Positions 21,247-31,050 of a DNA stretch of 31,050 bases are shown here, piece by piece. Positions within the stretch are counted from its first letter, which is position 1. Each line of letters starts with the position of its first letter. Position numbers and translations under genes: made by a program. The stretch lies in the NCBI GenBank assembly GCA_021464525.1, contig JADRCO010000555.1, positions 1 through 31,050 on the forward strand. Reading direction: 5' to 3'. This DNA is from Rhizophagus sp. LPA8_4_AMF (taxonomy: Eukaryota > Glomeromycota > Glomeromycetes > Glomerales > Glomeraceae). The notes below the pieces were generated by a model. The model saw only the letters and a program-made list of their open reading frames with translations. It had not been told where the DNA came from and did no database searches.

Positions 21247-23242
21247 TCAATCCGTGGTCTCGCAATTAGTAGAGATTCCATCTCTCAAAACGCTAACGAG
21301 GCCAACAACAGGTCTTACGTAAACTGCATACAAGACCGACGTGGCAATACTAGCAGAAACGGTAATGGTGTTGTATAATGGTTTAACCACCAATGTACTT
21401 ACAAGGGTGCCCTTCGAATAAATCTGTGGTGATTGTGACGGATTGGCTTGAATCAATGTCATTCGATTCTGATCCTCATCCTGAGTTATTCTCAATCGAG
21501 AACCATTTCCATTTGTTAACAATAATTGTCGACTTTCCCCACTCCTACAAAAATCAAAAAAAAAAATAGTTAGTTAAAGAAAGAAAAGAATGAAAGAAAA
21601 AACTCGTAAAACTTTTTTACAAAAATTCATTGAAATATAAATCTTACGCACAACTGTCCCACAACAGATTTTAGAAGAATTATTTCATCATTTTGTCTAT
21701 CAATCTTTGTTTCTAAACGTTTAATAGTTTCTTCAAACATTTTACTAACGCTTGTACCATCAACTTCGTCTTTTTGTACATTAACTTTTGATTCTAAGCG
21801 TTGCATCGCTTCTGTCATACGTTTAGAAAGGTCAATTTGTTGTTGCATAATATGTTTCATTGAATTATATTTAGTAATTTGAATATCTTGTTCGGAAACT
21901 TTAACGTTATTCAAGGATTTATTAATTTCTTCAAGTTCTTGCAACTATAAAATATTAGTTTTAACAAATTTAGTCGAGTTCATTTCATAAGTAACTGTAT
22001 GCACTCCATTCAAAAAAAAAAAGTGATTATTATAATGCTTACCGTTTTGGTGCTGTTGCTACCATAACCATTCTTTTGTTGTTCAATGGTATTTGTGATT
22101 GTATCATCACTGTTTCGTTTTCTAAATTCAACATAGTTCGACTTGATATTATTAGTTGAAATAGTAAGAGGTACAACGTTCCTTTCCTTTCCTTCATAAG
22201 ATTTCGATCTATTAATAGAATCAACAGCATTATTCTGATCAACCTGATCTTCCTTTTCATCTTCAAATTCGACCTGGTTTCGATTATCGGAATTATTAGT
22301 GATTTCAGGTTCAATAGGTGTGACAATAAGTCGAGGGGTTATAGGAGTAGTAGGAGAACCGGAATTATATTCAGATTCATGTTTGTTATTAACATTATTA
22401 TTAAAGGAACTTGTGGATGAAATGGTCGATTGAACATTATCAACGGGGCTATAATCAGTACTTTTAGGTGGGAAAGGATTATCAGTTCCGTTAATGATTT
22501 GAGGGGATTCAACATTGTTATTGTCATTATTATTATAATTATTATAATTATTACTATTATTATTAATATCATTATTACTATTTTTATTACCATGACCCTT
22601 TTTTGGACTTTTAATTATAGTTTCACCAGGTTCAAGAAAACTATCTTCAAATATATCTTGTGTTTTTGGAGATGATTTATTTTCAAAAAATTTACCAAGG
22701 TTAACACTGATACGGTTTACTATTTTAGATGATTTGTCTTTCTCTAAACTTTCGGAATTACTACTTTGTCTAGATTTTGTCCCTTTCTTTGAGGTAGTAT
22801 CATTTTCAGGTTTTTCATCATCTTCAGAAAAGAAAATGTAACTATGTCTCTTTGTATCACTATTAGATGAAGTACGAGAAGTAGGACGGACCTGCTTTTC
22901 ACTTTCAACTGTATTATTACGTTTACTATTATCCTTATCTTTATTAAAGATTCCTGATAGAGTACGAACCAAACCTTCAGAATGTTTTTCTTTTTCTTCT
23001 TTTTCTTCTTTTTCTTTATCATCCTTCTTAGGATTTAACAAACTTATAAAACTATTACGTTTCTTGCGTTTAGGAGAAGAAAGGTTTCTTTCTTCTTTGT
23101 TATCCTCAAAACTGATTTTTTTTGACTCATCAACAAAAGAAGAAGCCGAAGAGGAATAATTATCCTTTGATGTTTCAGAAGAGTTATCGACATCATCTTC
23201 ATAAATATTATTATTATTAACATTAGTTTCGTAAGTTGCCAT
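21247..23242 (-). CDS. Unrecognised low-complexity protein with coiled coil and hydrophobic C-terminal segment
   Basis: Three exons, 23242-22043, 21944-21652 and 21544-21247, total 1791 nt or 596 aa. Residues 1-400 are disordered: Ser/Asn/Asp/Lys-rich with basic patches (SPKRKKRNSFISLL), an EKEEKEEKEK run, an Asn tract at about 220-240 and several S/T-P sites (SPTTPITPRLIVTP). Exon 2 is a heptad-like coiled coil (LQELEEINKSLNN, ...QRLESKVNVQKDE..., IKRLETKIDRQNDEIILL). Exon 3 ends with a hydrophobic stretch (STLVVKPLYNTITVSASIAT followed by SVLYAVYVRPVVGLVSVL) within about 40 residues of the C-terminus, suggesting a membrane-anchored or membrane-associated tail. At the second junction the donor GTGCGT keeps the frame; the nearby GTAAGA does not. 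I do not recognise the family. A phosphorylated adaptor or tether is only a guess. Confidence 0.75.
22505..22590 (-). repeat. Trinucleotide tract encoding poly-Asn
   Basis: Interrupted ATT/AAT repeats encode an Asn-rich run with occasional Tyr, Asp and Ser (DINNNSNNYNNYNNNDNNN) inside the disordered part of the 596-aa protein. Open frames on other phases here are by-products of the repeat. Confidence 0.75.
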
Positions 23243-26200
23243 ACTTTTTTTTTTTATCTTAAATAATAGAAAAAAGAAAAAAGAAAGAATGAGAGGATTT
23301 AACTCTTAATTTTATTATTTGTTATTTATTTTTTGGTATTTATTATTTGTTTCGTTCTTTCGTTTTTTTTTTTTTTGGTTCAAAGAAAAAAAAAAGTCGG
23401 AGGAAGGGAAAAAAGCGTGTACTCTTTTTATAATAAATGTGGATACGAAGTTACGAGAAAGTACGTTTGACCACATAATATATAATTTAAAGTATATCGG
23501 ATAAAATTAAATTAAGAAAAAAAAGATTCCAGCCACTAAATTAAAATGGTTAAGATTTTCATTTAATATATATAATAAAGCAAAAATATATAAGTTAAGT
23601 ACATGTCATGTAATATCCGAATGTGTAATTTTGTAAAACATTTGCTTTTATTGGCGGGAAATTGATCCACAATTTAAAAAAAATAAATAAAATATATTTG
23701 ATTTATTGGAACGTGCATATAATTATATAAATTGATGGTTATATAGCACATAAACATTATACTCATTTGATATACATCACATTTGTTATCAAAAAATCAA
23801 AAAAGTTTATTTTTTTATATGTATATAATAATCTTAGTTTAGCTAAAGAAAAAAAAAATAATAATAAATGAAAAATAAAGATTATCAGATAAAATTTTTT
23901 TGAAACAAATATTCACAAATTAAGCTTAGTAAAAAAAAAAATATGTTTCAAAATTATTCTAAAACGAATAGTCAGATATTTAAGTAAAAAACGTAAATGT
24001 GAGGTTTTTTTTTTCTGAACAAAGAAATCTTTTTCTGGAATTATAAGGTAAGAAAAATTTATCCGGTTCGATTTTAGAAAATAAAGTTGGTTTAAAAAAG
24101 ATCTGGAAGAACGTGCGAGCATTATCAATCAAAAAAATTATTATTTTTATGGCTGAGCATTGACCACTCTTTTCACTTCACACTTATTCATATATTGTCA
24201 ACTAGTCTTGTGACTTATTAAACTATAAGTGTGTGGGAAATATAAGGTTCAATCAAGGGTTTACTATTAAAATTTTCCTTTTTCATTTCAAAACTTTTGT
24301 AAATCTTTCTAAATTCGATTAGGAAAAATAATAAGGACTAAAAATATACTCATTGAAGTTTTACTTGGAAAAGAACAAATCCGGCGTTATCATTGCAGAT
24401 TATAAACATTGGTTTTCATTCGATTGTTCTTTCACATTCATATCTACCAAAATATTTATTCTTGGATATATGCTGCATTTTATTCTTTAACTTAAAAATT
24501 TCTGAGGCGTAAAAAAATTCAATAATAAAGTTGCAACAATATCATGTGAAAAGTTGATCAAAAAACTTGAAATTTGTTTGTGCGTAAAAAAAAATTTCAT
24601 TAAGGACTTAATCTAATACATATCATATATCATATAAGTAATAGATGCTCGTGTGTGCATCATGTGGGCATTTGTACGCATCATCGCTCATCTTTTCGTG
24701 TGTGAAATGTTCATCCATCTAATGGAATGAATCATCGAAATCTTTCGGTGATATCTATCTGCTTATATTTATGTATGCGCCTAGAATCACAGAACTATCA
24801 AATGTACTTACTTGTATGCATATTCTTAATATGGGCTTTAGATTGAAATTTGGCTAATTTCTTAAAAAGTTGTGACAACTTGTGACAAGTATGATAACGA
24901 GTTTGCTTAAATTTCGATATAAATGTATATACAGTATAAGTATAAAATATACCGTATATAATATATATATTATATATACTAATAATAAATATAGTGTATT
25001 ATATATATACTGTCAAAAAATGACACAAAATTCTGATATTCATTTTACCTGTTACACTTAAAATTCAGTATTATCCAGAATTTATTGTCTAAAATTCACA
25101 TAATAAACATAATGGAATTGCGTGTAATGTAAAATAACTAAATTATGTAATTGTTATCTATCTGCGTACAAATTTTTCTTTTCAAATCTTGGTTGTAATC
25201 CGGTTATGCACAGTTTTCGCATATGAAAGTTTGAAAAGTTTTATCACGTTATCATACGATCTGCATATCACAAAATTTGGAATTTCAAATGATAAAGTAA
25301 TTTTTATTAATTAATGAACATAATCAGCATATATTGCTTATATTGCTAAAAAGTCATTATGATATCATTTCACGATTAATTTAAAAGTGCATTATAATAA
25401 TTTGAAAGTTCGAGTGATTAATGATGTAAGAAAATTTAGTTTTTTATTTAAGTAACTCGATCATCTCGGCGGTGGATTCCGTACAGAAAAGTCATCATTG
25501 TTCACGTCGCATACATCACAATCTTTTTTACAGTATATTGATCAAATTGTACGACCTTCCTAAATATGACGCGATTTATCGCGTTTTTCTATATTAGTAA
25601 ATGTAATATGCTGCCTATAAGCCTACATTCACTAATAAATCTGGGGATATCATATGATATCACGTGTGCCTGCATTTTTTATCATGAGTCTCAACAATGT
25701 AAAACTTCACAACAATCACAACAAATTTTCAAAGTGAAACGTTATCGATCAAATGTGAACGCCTATGATAAGATCGACAATAATAGCAGATTCGACGCTT
25801 ACAAATTCCTTGCAACTTTATAATGGACTTATCGAAAAAAGGAAGAATTTTGACGAAGAATTCTACTCTGAACCTATCATAGTTTATATTATGTATATAA
25901 AAAAGATTCTTTTTTTTTTGCGCTTGCATTTGAAATTTGAATGTTTAATATTAATTTACATTCAGGAAGTGTATTCTGATGTCATAACTTATTTTTTATT
26001 TTCTATTAAAAAAATTACATTATTTAATAAGAATTTATAAATTTCATAATGAAAATATTATAAATATCAAACTTTTTGTACATTTACTTGGAACTTTTTA
26101 ATCTCTCAGATCTGATAGGATTACTTCATGTCACGTGATGTTGTTAAATGTAACAGTTATATTGTCAAGCTGGCTAGAAATTATGGAATTTAAAATGATA

Positions 26201-26534
26201 AAATGATACTCGGTGCCGAAAATTTCCGATTTTCTTTTCATTTGTTTGACTATAATTATGAATTAAATAAACAATAACCTAGTTTGTAATTATGAAATAA
26301 ATTCGTGTGAAACCGAAACAATCGGCTTGAATGGTCCCATAACCAAAATATTTGCTGTATTTTGATAATCAAATAAATTTACAATGGAGTTAGATCACAT
26401 GATTATCCTTACGCTTTCGTTAAATGTATTTATTTGGTAAATAAGTGTACAAAAAAACCCTCTTTTATAAATTGAATCGTTACCGTTAATTTTTCTTCTT
26501 TCTTTTTTTTTTTAAAAAAAAAAATAAAATAAAA
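23243..26534. other. Long AT-rich spacer between divergent genes
   Basis: 3.3 kb with no open frame that looks coding. I see a TA-rich stretch at 24925-25015, a short hairpin at 24734-24755 (ATCATCGAAA and TTTCGGTGAT, one mismatch), and a 9-bp inverted pair CACACTTAT/ATAAGTGTG (24179-24187, 24225-24233). It lies between divergent genes and must hold both promoters. CTCGGTGCC near 26209 matches a word beside the hairpin at 5017-5053. Confidence 0.5.
23424..23432 (-). promoter_or_regulatory. Possible TATA motif for the minus-strand 596-aa gene
   Basis: TATAAAAAG on the minus strand, about 185 nt upstream of the ATG at 23242. Weak evidence in such AT-rich DNA. Confidence 0.25.
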
Positions 26535-29165
26535 ATGATATTAACTACTCTAATTTTAATTTTTTTCCTTATAAAAAAAGAATTGACATTAATTATTTTA
26601 AAAGAATTGCTAGAAGCTATCATATTTAATAAAGGATGGAAACTCGGTTTGATTGCATTTCTTGTTGCGTTTTTGGATAGTTGTGCATGGGTTTACACGG
26701 GAGATTCTAGAGATACACGATTTGATCTAATAGTTATATTAATAGGATTATCTTATATATTGTATACTGAAGCAGATAGAATGCGATTATCAAGACAAGA
26801 ATTTCAATGGATAATGTTGAGATTTTGTGATAAAAAACCTCATCAAGCGTATTCTTGCTTATTTCTTTTCATATTGTCAATATTATACTACAATATATAT
26901 GTGAGCTCTATTATTATTATTATATTCTTTATATTTTTTTGTAATTTCGCACCAGATAATTTATTCGGAATTTCTGATCTTGGGTCAAAAATATTTAAAG
27001 TTGTACATTATATTATTCCATCAACTTCAATGGTGATTTTGTTTAAATTGTTTCTGGAAATATTAATGACTTCAAGATCGACTCTTGAGATATTATCTTT
27101 CGCTATCTATGAAGAATTAATGTTCTATTTATTTGGATTTGCAATTTCATTTTCAATAATAATTTCAACGGTCAATTATTACATATTGGTTAATCATTAC
27201 AACGAAAACCTTTCACGTTATGATTACTTTTTATATTCGTGGAAATTGCAAAAATTGTGTTGGTTGGTAGTGTTGGAGATTTTAAGTATGATGCCACCAA
27301 TATGCATACATTGTGGTCATACGCGATCGGAGCGGAATTGGTGTCAAAATTGTACAAAGAAATATTTTATTGATAATACATCAAAATGGACAAGCGGTCA
27401 TGAAGTTATTGATAATTTAATTAAAGAGTTTCAATTTAAAGCAAAGAATGAATTTGAATGTATAGAATGGATTCCTTTTAATGAGTTTGATAATATCAAA
27501 GAAATTGGTAAAGGAGGATTTGGTACAGTTTATTCCGCAACTTGGAAAAGTGGTCCTTTAACTATGCTGATTGGATTGGATGGAAATTTTGGAAGGATTA
27601 ACAGATCCTGTCAACAAAAAGTTGCTATAAAAACTCTTGGTTGTTCAGATAATATTACAAAAGAATTTTTACACGAATTAGAAGCTCATATAAAATGTGC
27701 TACAACGTATTCAAGCGATTTTTTTGCTGTACTTAGGTGTTATGGTTTAAGTCAAGATCCCGTCTCAAAATCGTATATGATTGTAATGGATTTGGTAGAA
27801 AACGGAAGCTTAAATCAATATTTACAAAAAACATTTTCAACTCTTAAATGGAATGAAGATAAATTAAGATTACTAGTAGAAATATCTAGTGGATTGAAAA
27901 TAGTTCATGAAGTAAATCTTGTGCATCATGATTTTCATACTGGCAATATTTTAATAGGAAAAGAGGGTACAGCTTATTTGGCAGATTTAGGATTAAGTCG
28001 TCCTGCTAATATACAATCGTCTGGATCTGATGCTTTTGGTGTGTTACCGTTCGTTGCTCCTGAGGTCTTACGCGGGAATTCATATACTAAAGCTTCCGAC
28101 ATTTACAGTTTTGGAATGATCATGTGGGTGATGTCTTCGGGTCAAAATCCTTTTTCATGTTATGAACTTAATAGTGATCTGGCATTAGAAATAGTAATGA
28201 AATGTTTAAGACCACCTATTATTAAAGGAATTCCTGAAATCTATGTAGATTTAATGATAAAATGTTGGGATCCTGATCCATTAAAAAGACCTTCAGCTGC
28301 TGATTTAGAAAAGACATTTAGAAAATGGTATTTTGGTGGGGAATTTTATGATAAATTTGCACAAGCTGATAAATTAAGTATCGATTATATTATAAATATT
28401 ATACGACAACAAAATCAACATATTTCTAGTTATAAAAGTCACGAAAGTTCAATTTTTCGGCGTAAGTTTGTAATAATAATACATAATAATATGATGTTAG
28501 TTTATTGTTTTATTAAATGTAATTTTTTTTTTTTTAATTAATAGCATTAGATTATGATGTAAGTGATGAATTAGATTCAACGCAACTAGGATTAGTTATA
28601 GATAATGAGATGCAAGGTAAATATGTGGTATTCGAATTGTCCAAAGTGATCAAAGCCTAAAATAAGTGAGCATTTTTTTACTATTATTTTTACGAACATT
28701 AAAGAATCCAAACAATTAAATGAGATAAATTTAGGTAAGACTAAAAAAATTATTTTTTTAAAAAAAATATCACTTTTTTTACTTTTTGAAGTTATTTTTA
28801 TTATTCTAATTAGAAAATCAAGAAAGCCAATCTATTCATAGTAAATTTGTTTCTAACAAATTTATTGAAGAAGCTGAAAAAAATAATGGTAAAATTTATA
28901 TAAAATAATCATCTTCTTACTAGTGTTTATTATAATATCAATTTTTTTTCTTGCATTGAAGAATCCGAAAAATTAAAGCAATTTGATAAGACAAATTTTG
29001 GTAAGAATATACAGTATTTTAATGTGTTTAATTTCTTTGATATTGCTAATTTTATATACTAAATAATATAAATATATATTAAATTTAGAATTATCAGAGT
29101 TGGAATTGGTTTTTAATAATGAAATATCAGATAAATATACTTATTATTTTAATTATTTTAAATGA
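26535..29165 (+). CDS. Membrane-anchored zinc-ribbon TKL-like protein kinase
   Basis: Exons 26535-28461, 28545-28616, 28705-28734, 28814-28888, 28962-29000 and 29089-29165 give 739 aa. Residues 1-~253 hold about seven hydrophobic segments (near 2-13, 37-55, 64-78, 106-140 as two, 155-180, 187-222). Then comes a zinc ribbon (CIHCGHTRSERNWCQNC; C257, C260, C270, C273), the leader WTSGHEVIDNLIKEF...IEWIPFNEFDNIK, and a kinase domain with all key residues: GKGGFGTV (325-332), K366 in VAIK, HHDFHTGN (D466), ADLGLSRP (D484), APE (E510). The ribbon-plus-kinase part is usual in Glomeromycotina kinases; the multi-pass N-terminus fused in the same exon is not, in my memory. The kinase should face the cytosol. 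After the kinase come small phase-1 exons belonging to a duplicated cassette. The C-terminal end is uncertain because the exon at 29089 lacks a GT donor and runs to a stop. An in-frame stop lies upstream of the ATG. Confidence 0.8.
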
Positions 29166-30060
29166 ATAAAATCTAAGATTTTTATTATATTTTTATAATA
29201 GATGATCAAAAAATTCAGTCTATTAATAATAAATGTATTTCTTATAAAGAAAATAAAAAAATAGACCAATTAAATAAGGTGAATTCAGGTAAAATTTATA
29301 TAAAATAATTGATTTTTATTATTATTTAAAATATAATATAATTAATATATTTTTATTTACTTATTAAAGTATCTAAAGAATTAGAACAATTTGATGAAAT
29401 AAATTTTGGTAAAAATATATTTTAAAATAAATTCAAATTCCTTTAATATTATTAATTTATGCATTAAATAATATATATATTATATTTAGAATCATCAGAA
29501 TTAAAATTAATTCTTAATGATTATATTAAATAATTAAAATCCAAGATTTTTTATTATATTTTTATAATAGATGATCAAAAAAGTCAATCTATAAATAATA
29601 ATTATATTTCTTATAAAGAAAATAAAAAAATAAATCAATTAGATAAAATGAATTCAGGTAAGATTTATATAAAAATAATTAATTTTATTATTATTTAAAT
29701 TATAATATAATTAATATAATTTTTATTTACTTATTAAAGAATTTGAAAAATCAAAACAATTTGATGAAATAAATTTTGGTAAGAATATATTTTAAAATAA
29801 ATTTAATTTCCTTTAATATTATTAATTTATATATTAAATAATATATATATCATATTTAGAATCATCAAAATTAGAATTAGTTTTTAATGATGAAATATTA
29901 GGTAAAGTATACTTTTTATTTTAATATTTAAATGAATAAAATTTGAGATTTTTTATTATATTTTTATAATAAATAATCAAAAAATCCAATTTACTAATGT
30001 GTTTTTTTATAAAGATAAAAAACAAATCATTTAAATAAAATAAATTTAGGTGAGATTTAT
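28705..30060 (+). repeat. Tandem cassettes of phase-1 mini-exons, 3' part of the kinase gene
   Basis: A block of three exon types repeats with a period of 369-408 bp. Type a: 28814-28888, 29202-29288, 29571-29657, and a decayed copy near 29972. Type b: 28705-28734 (short), 28962-29000, 29370-29408, 29740-29778. Type c: 29089, 29490, 29860-29901. Nearly all begin after AG with two bases that finish a codon and end one base into the next codon, so they are symmetric phase-1 exons that can be duplicated, skipped or included without frame change. Type a encodes DDQKIQSINN...YKENKKIDQLNK, b encodes V/ESKELEQFDEINF, c encodes ESSELKLI/VFND. The c copies at 29089 and 29490 lack a GT donor and read into stops. 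The fourth a copy has lost its acceptor AG and carries a stop. Confidence 0.85.
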
Positions 30061-30340
30061 ATAAAAATGATTGATATTTGTTCTTATTTATAATATAATA
30101 TAAGTAATATAATTTTATTTATTTGTTAAAATATATAAAAAATTATAATAATTTAATAAAATTTTAAATATCTTTTAATTATTTATGCTTACCACCATTT
30201 TGGTTTGCATAATTAATAACATAATATGGTTTATGACCATATGATTTTTTCAAATTTTGGTAGTAACCCTTATTAGAAGTTTTCCAGATCCTGCAAAATC
30301 ATTATCATAATGAGCATTGATGATCAATAATAATGTTGCT
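30061..30340. other. End of kinase tail and possible small minus-strand exon
   Basis: AT-rich. On the minus strand 30290-30179 reads, after a TTTTGCAG acceptor-like site, IWKTSNKGYYQNLKKSYGHK then PYYVINYANQNGGKHK and a stop, which has coding-like composition. Upstream on that strand another frame reads LLIINAHYDNDFAGSGKLLI. This may be a gene remnant; I do not recognise it. Confidence 0.3.
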
Positions 30341-30860
30341 TGCCAAAACTAATTTTTTAAAATTTAAGTTTTGGCAAAATTAAATCCAAAACTATTTTTT
30401 ATAGTAAAGGTAATTGGTAAACCTATTTTTTATGTTTCCTAAACTCATTTAAAGTTTAGGAAAGTTTTGGATTAATTAGTTTTTTCATTAAAAATAAAGT
30501 TATTAAGTTTCAGATTTTGATAAAACTTCGTTAAATGAGTTTTGGCAAACAATACTAATCAATAAAAATTCTATCCTGTTTTAACCATTCTGAAATTGAA
30601 ACTTTTGAATAGGGCTCTAATCAGTTTTGGTAATTACCAAACTGTACTGATTAGTTTTGGTATCAGAATGGTTTTGATTTTCTGATTTACTAAACCAAAA
30701 TTTTTGGTAAGTTTACTGATCAGTTTCAATAATTGCAGTTTTAATATCAGTTTTACGATTTACTAAACTGATTTACTGATCAATTTTGGTAAATATATTA
30801 ATTAGTTTTGGTAAATTTACTGATCAGTTTTGGTAATTGCAATTTACTGAACTGATTTAC
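30341..30860. repeat. Degenerate AGTTTTGGTAA / TTACTGATCAG repeat tract
   Basis: AGTTTTGG(C/T)AA recurs many times, in its second half interleaved with TTTACTGATCAG and AACTGATTTACTGATC words and with some complements (GCCAAAACT near 30342, ACCAAACT near 30635). The same vocabulary occurs at 410-640 and 1800-1970. It looks like a locally amplified low-complexity repeat. Confidence 0.6.
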
Positions 30861-31050
30861 TGATTGGTTGACTATTAAAAAAAAATGTAAAATATTTTTT
30901 AACAAATAAATTAATAAATAAAAAAATGTTCGCAATATTTTTTATTAAAACAGTTAAGTGACAGCACTAGTCGAAATAAGGCAATTCGGTCATATGCAGT
31001 GTGTAAAATCTATGTGCACAATGTGCACATGTGCACCTTGATTTTTTATG
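30861..31050. other. AT-rich right edge with GTGCAC palindromes
   Basis: No gene. CGGTCATATG near 30988 echoes CGGTCATATG near 596. Three GTGCAC palindromes lie at 31014-31019, 31023-31028 and 31031-31036. Confidence 0.4.

Noticed and set aside
22039-22675. Several Ile-rich open frames on both strands
   Set aside because: They arise from ATT/AAT repeats in the Asn-rich part of the 596-aa protein read in other phases.
24060-24080. GGTTCGATTTT resembling a tRNA or SINE B box
   Set aside because: No A box at the right distance and no cloverleaf can be drawn.
24179-24233. 9-bp inverted pair CACACTTAT/ATAAGTGTG as element ends
   Set aside because: Arms are short, flanks do not extend the match, and such pairs are expected by chance in 3 kb of AT-rich DNA.
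24925-25020. TA-rich stretch with CAGTAT near both ends, resembling a MITE
   Set aside because: Pairing is explained by TA dinucleotides; the ends do not match over more than a few bases and no clean target duplication is seen.
25566-26040. Short overlapping open frames at 25.6-26.0 kb
   Set aside because: They overlap on opposite strands, show no domain or splice continuity, and are AT-driven.
26535-27300. Membrane part as a separate gene from the kinase
   Set aside because: The frame is uninterrupted from the ATG into the zinc ribbon and kinase, with no intergenic signal; kept as a fusion pending transcript data.

Overview
The window is a piece of an AT-rich fungal nuclear genome and most resembles an arbuscular mycorrhizal fungus of the Rhizophagus/Glomus group. 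The reasons are family-level and come from memory, not a search. There are TKL-like kinases with a WTSGHEVID...EWIPFNEF leader. There is a decayed FAR1-type MULE transposase piece and a decayed copy of a multicopy MQSIDLLRELN coiled-coil family. Host genes have many short (about 65-100 nt) GT-AG introns, and TE remnants are dense.

Layout. 1-3460 is repeat-rich: a MULE/FAR1 remnant, a TTTGGC/GCCAAA repeat tract, an array of exon-like units arranged as a ~274-bp dimer, a broken coiled-coil gene on the minus strand, and a ~205-bp repeat in three copies. 3486-4710 is a frame-broken OTT_1508-like deaminase gene. 5379-13427 is a complete GCN2 (eIF2alpha kinase) gene. My reconstruction has 39 exons and gives exactly 1630 codons plus stop, in the order RWD, pseudokinase, kinase, HisRS-like, C-terminal domain. 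13728-18271 is a 7-exon Sen1/senataxin-like helicase gene (1345 aa) whose Walker B glutamate is replaced by Asn. On the minus strand, 19308-20370 encodes a small protein kinase-like protein that has lost its DLG motif, and 21247-23242 encodes a 596-aa low-complexity protein with a coiled coil and a hydrophobic C-terminal part. 23243-26534 is a long AT-rich spacer. From 26535 runs a plus-strand gene joining about seven hydrophobic segments, a four-Cys zinc ribbon and an apparently active kinase. It is followed by a tail of small phase-1 exons duplicated in tandem as three-exon cassettes that decay towards 30.1 kb. The last ~850 bp is again repeat-rich and shares short motifs with the left edge.

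How the genes fit together. Gcn2 senses uncharged tRNA and Sen1 resolves RNA:DNA hybrids and terminates transcription; their adjacency is not known to be functional. The two kinase-like genes belong to a lineage-expanded family; one looks catalytically dead, the other intact and membrane-anchored. I see no CRISPR array, rRNA, tRNA or complete autonomous mobile element. The best candidates for new biology are the Sen1-like protein with an altered ATPase site, the membrane-anchored zinc-ribbon kinase with its modular duplicating exon tail, and the 6-nt micro-exon plus GC-AG introns in GCN2.
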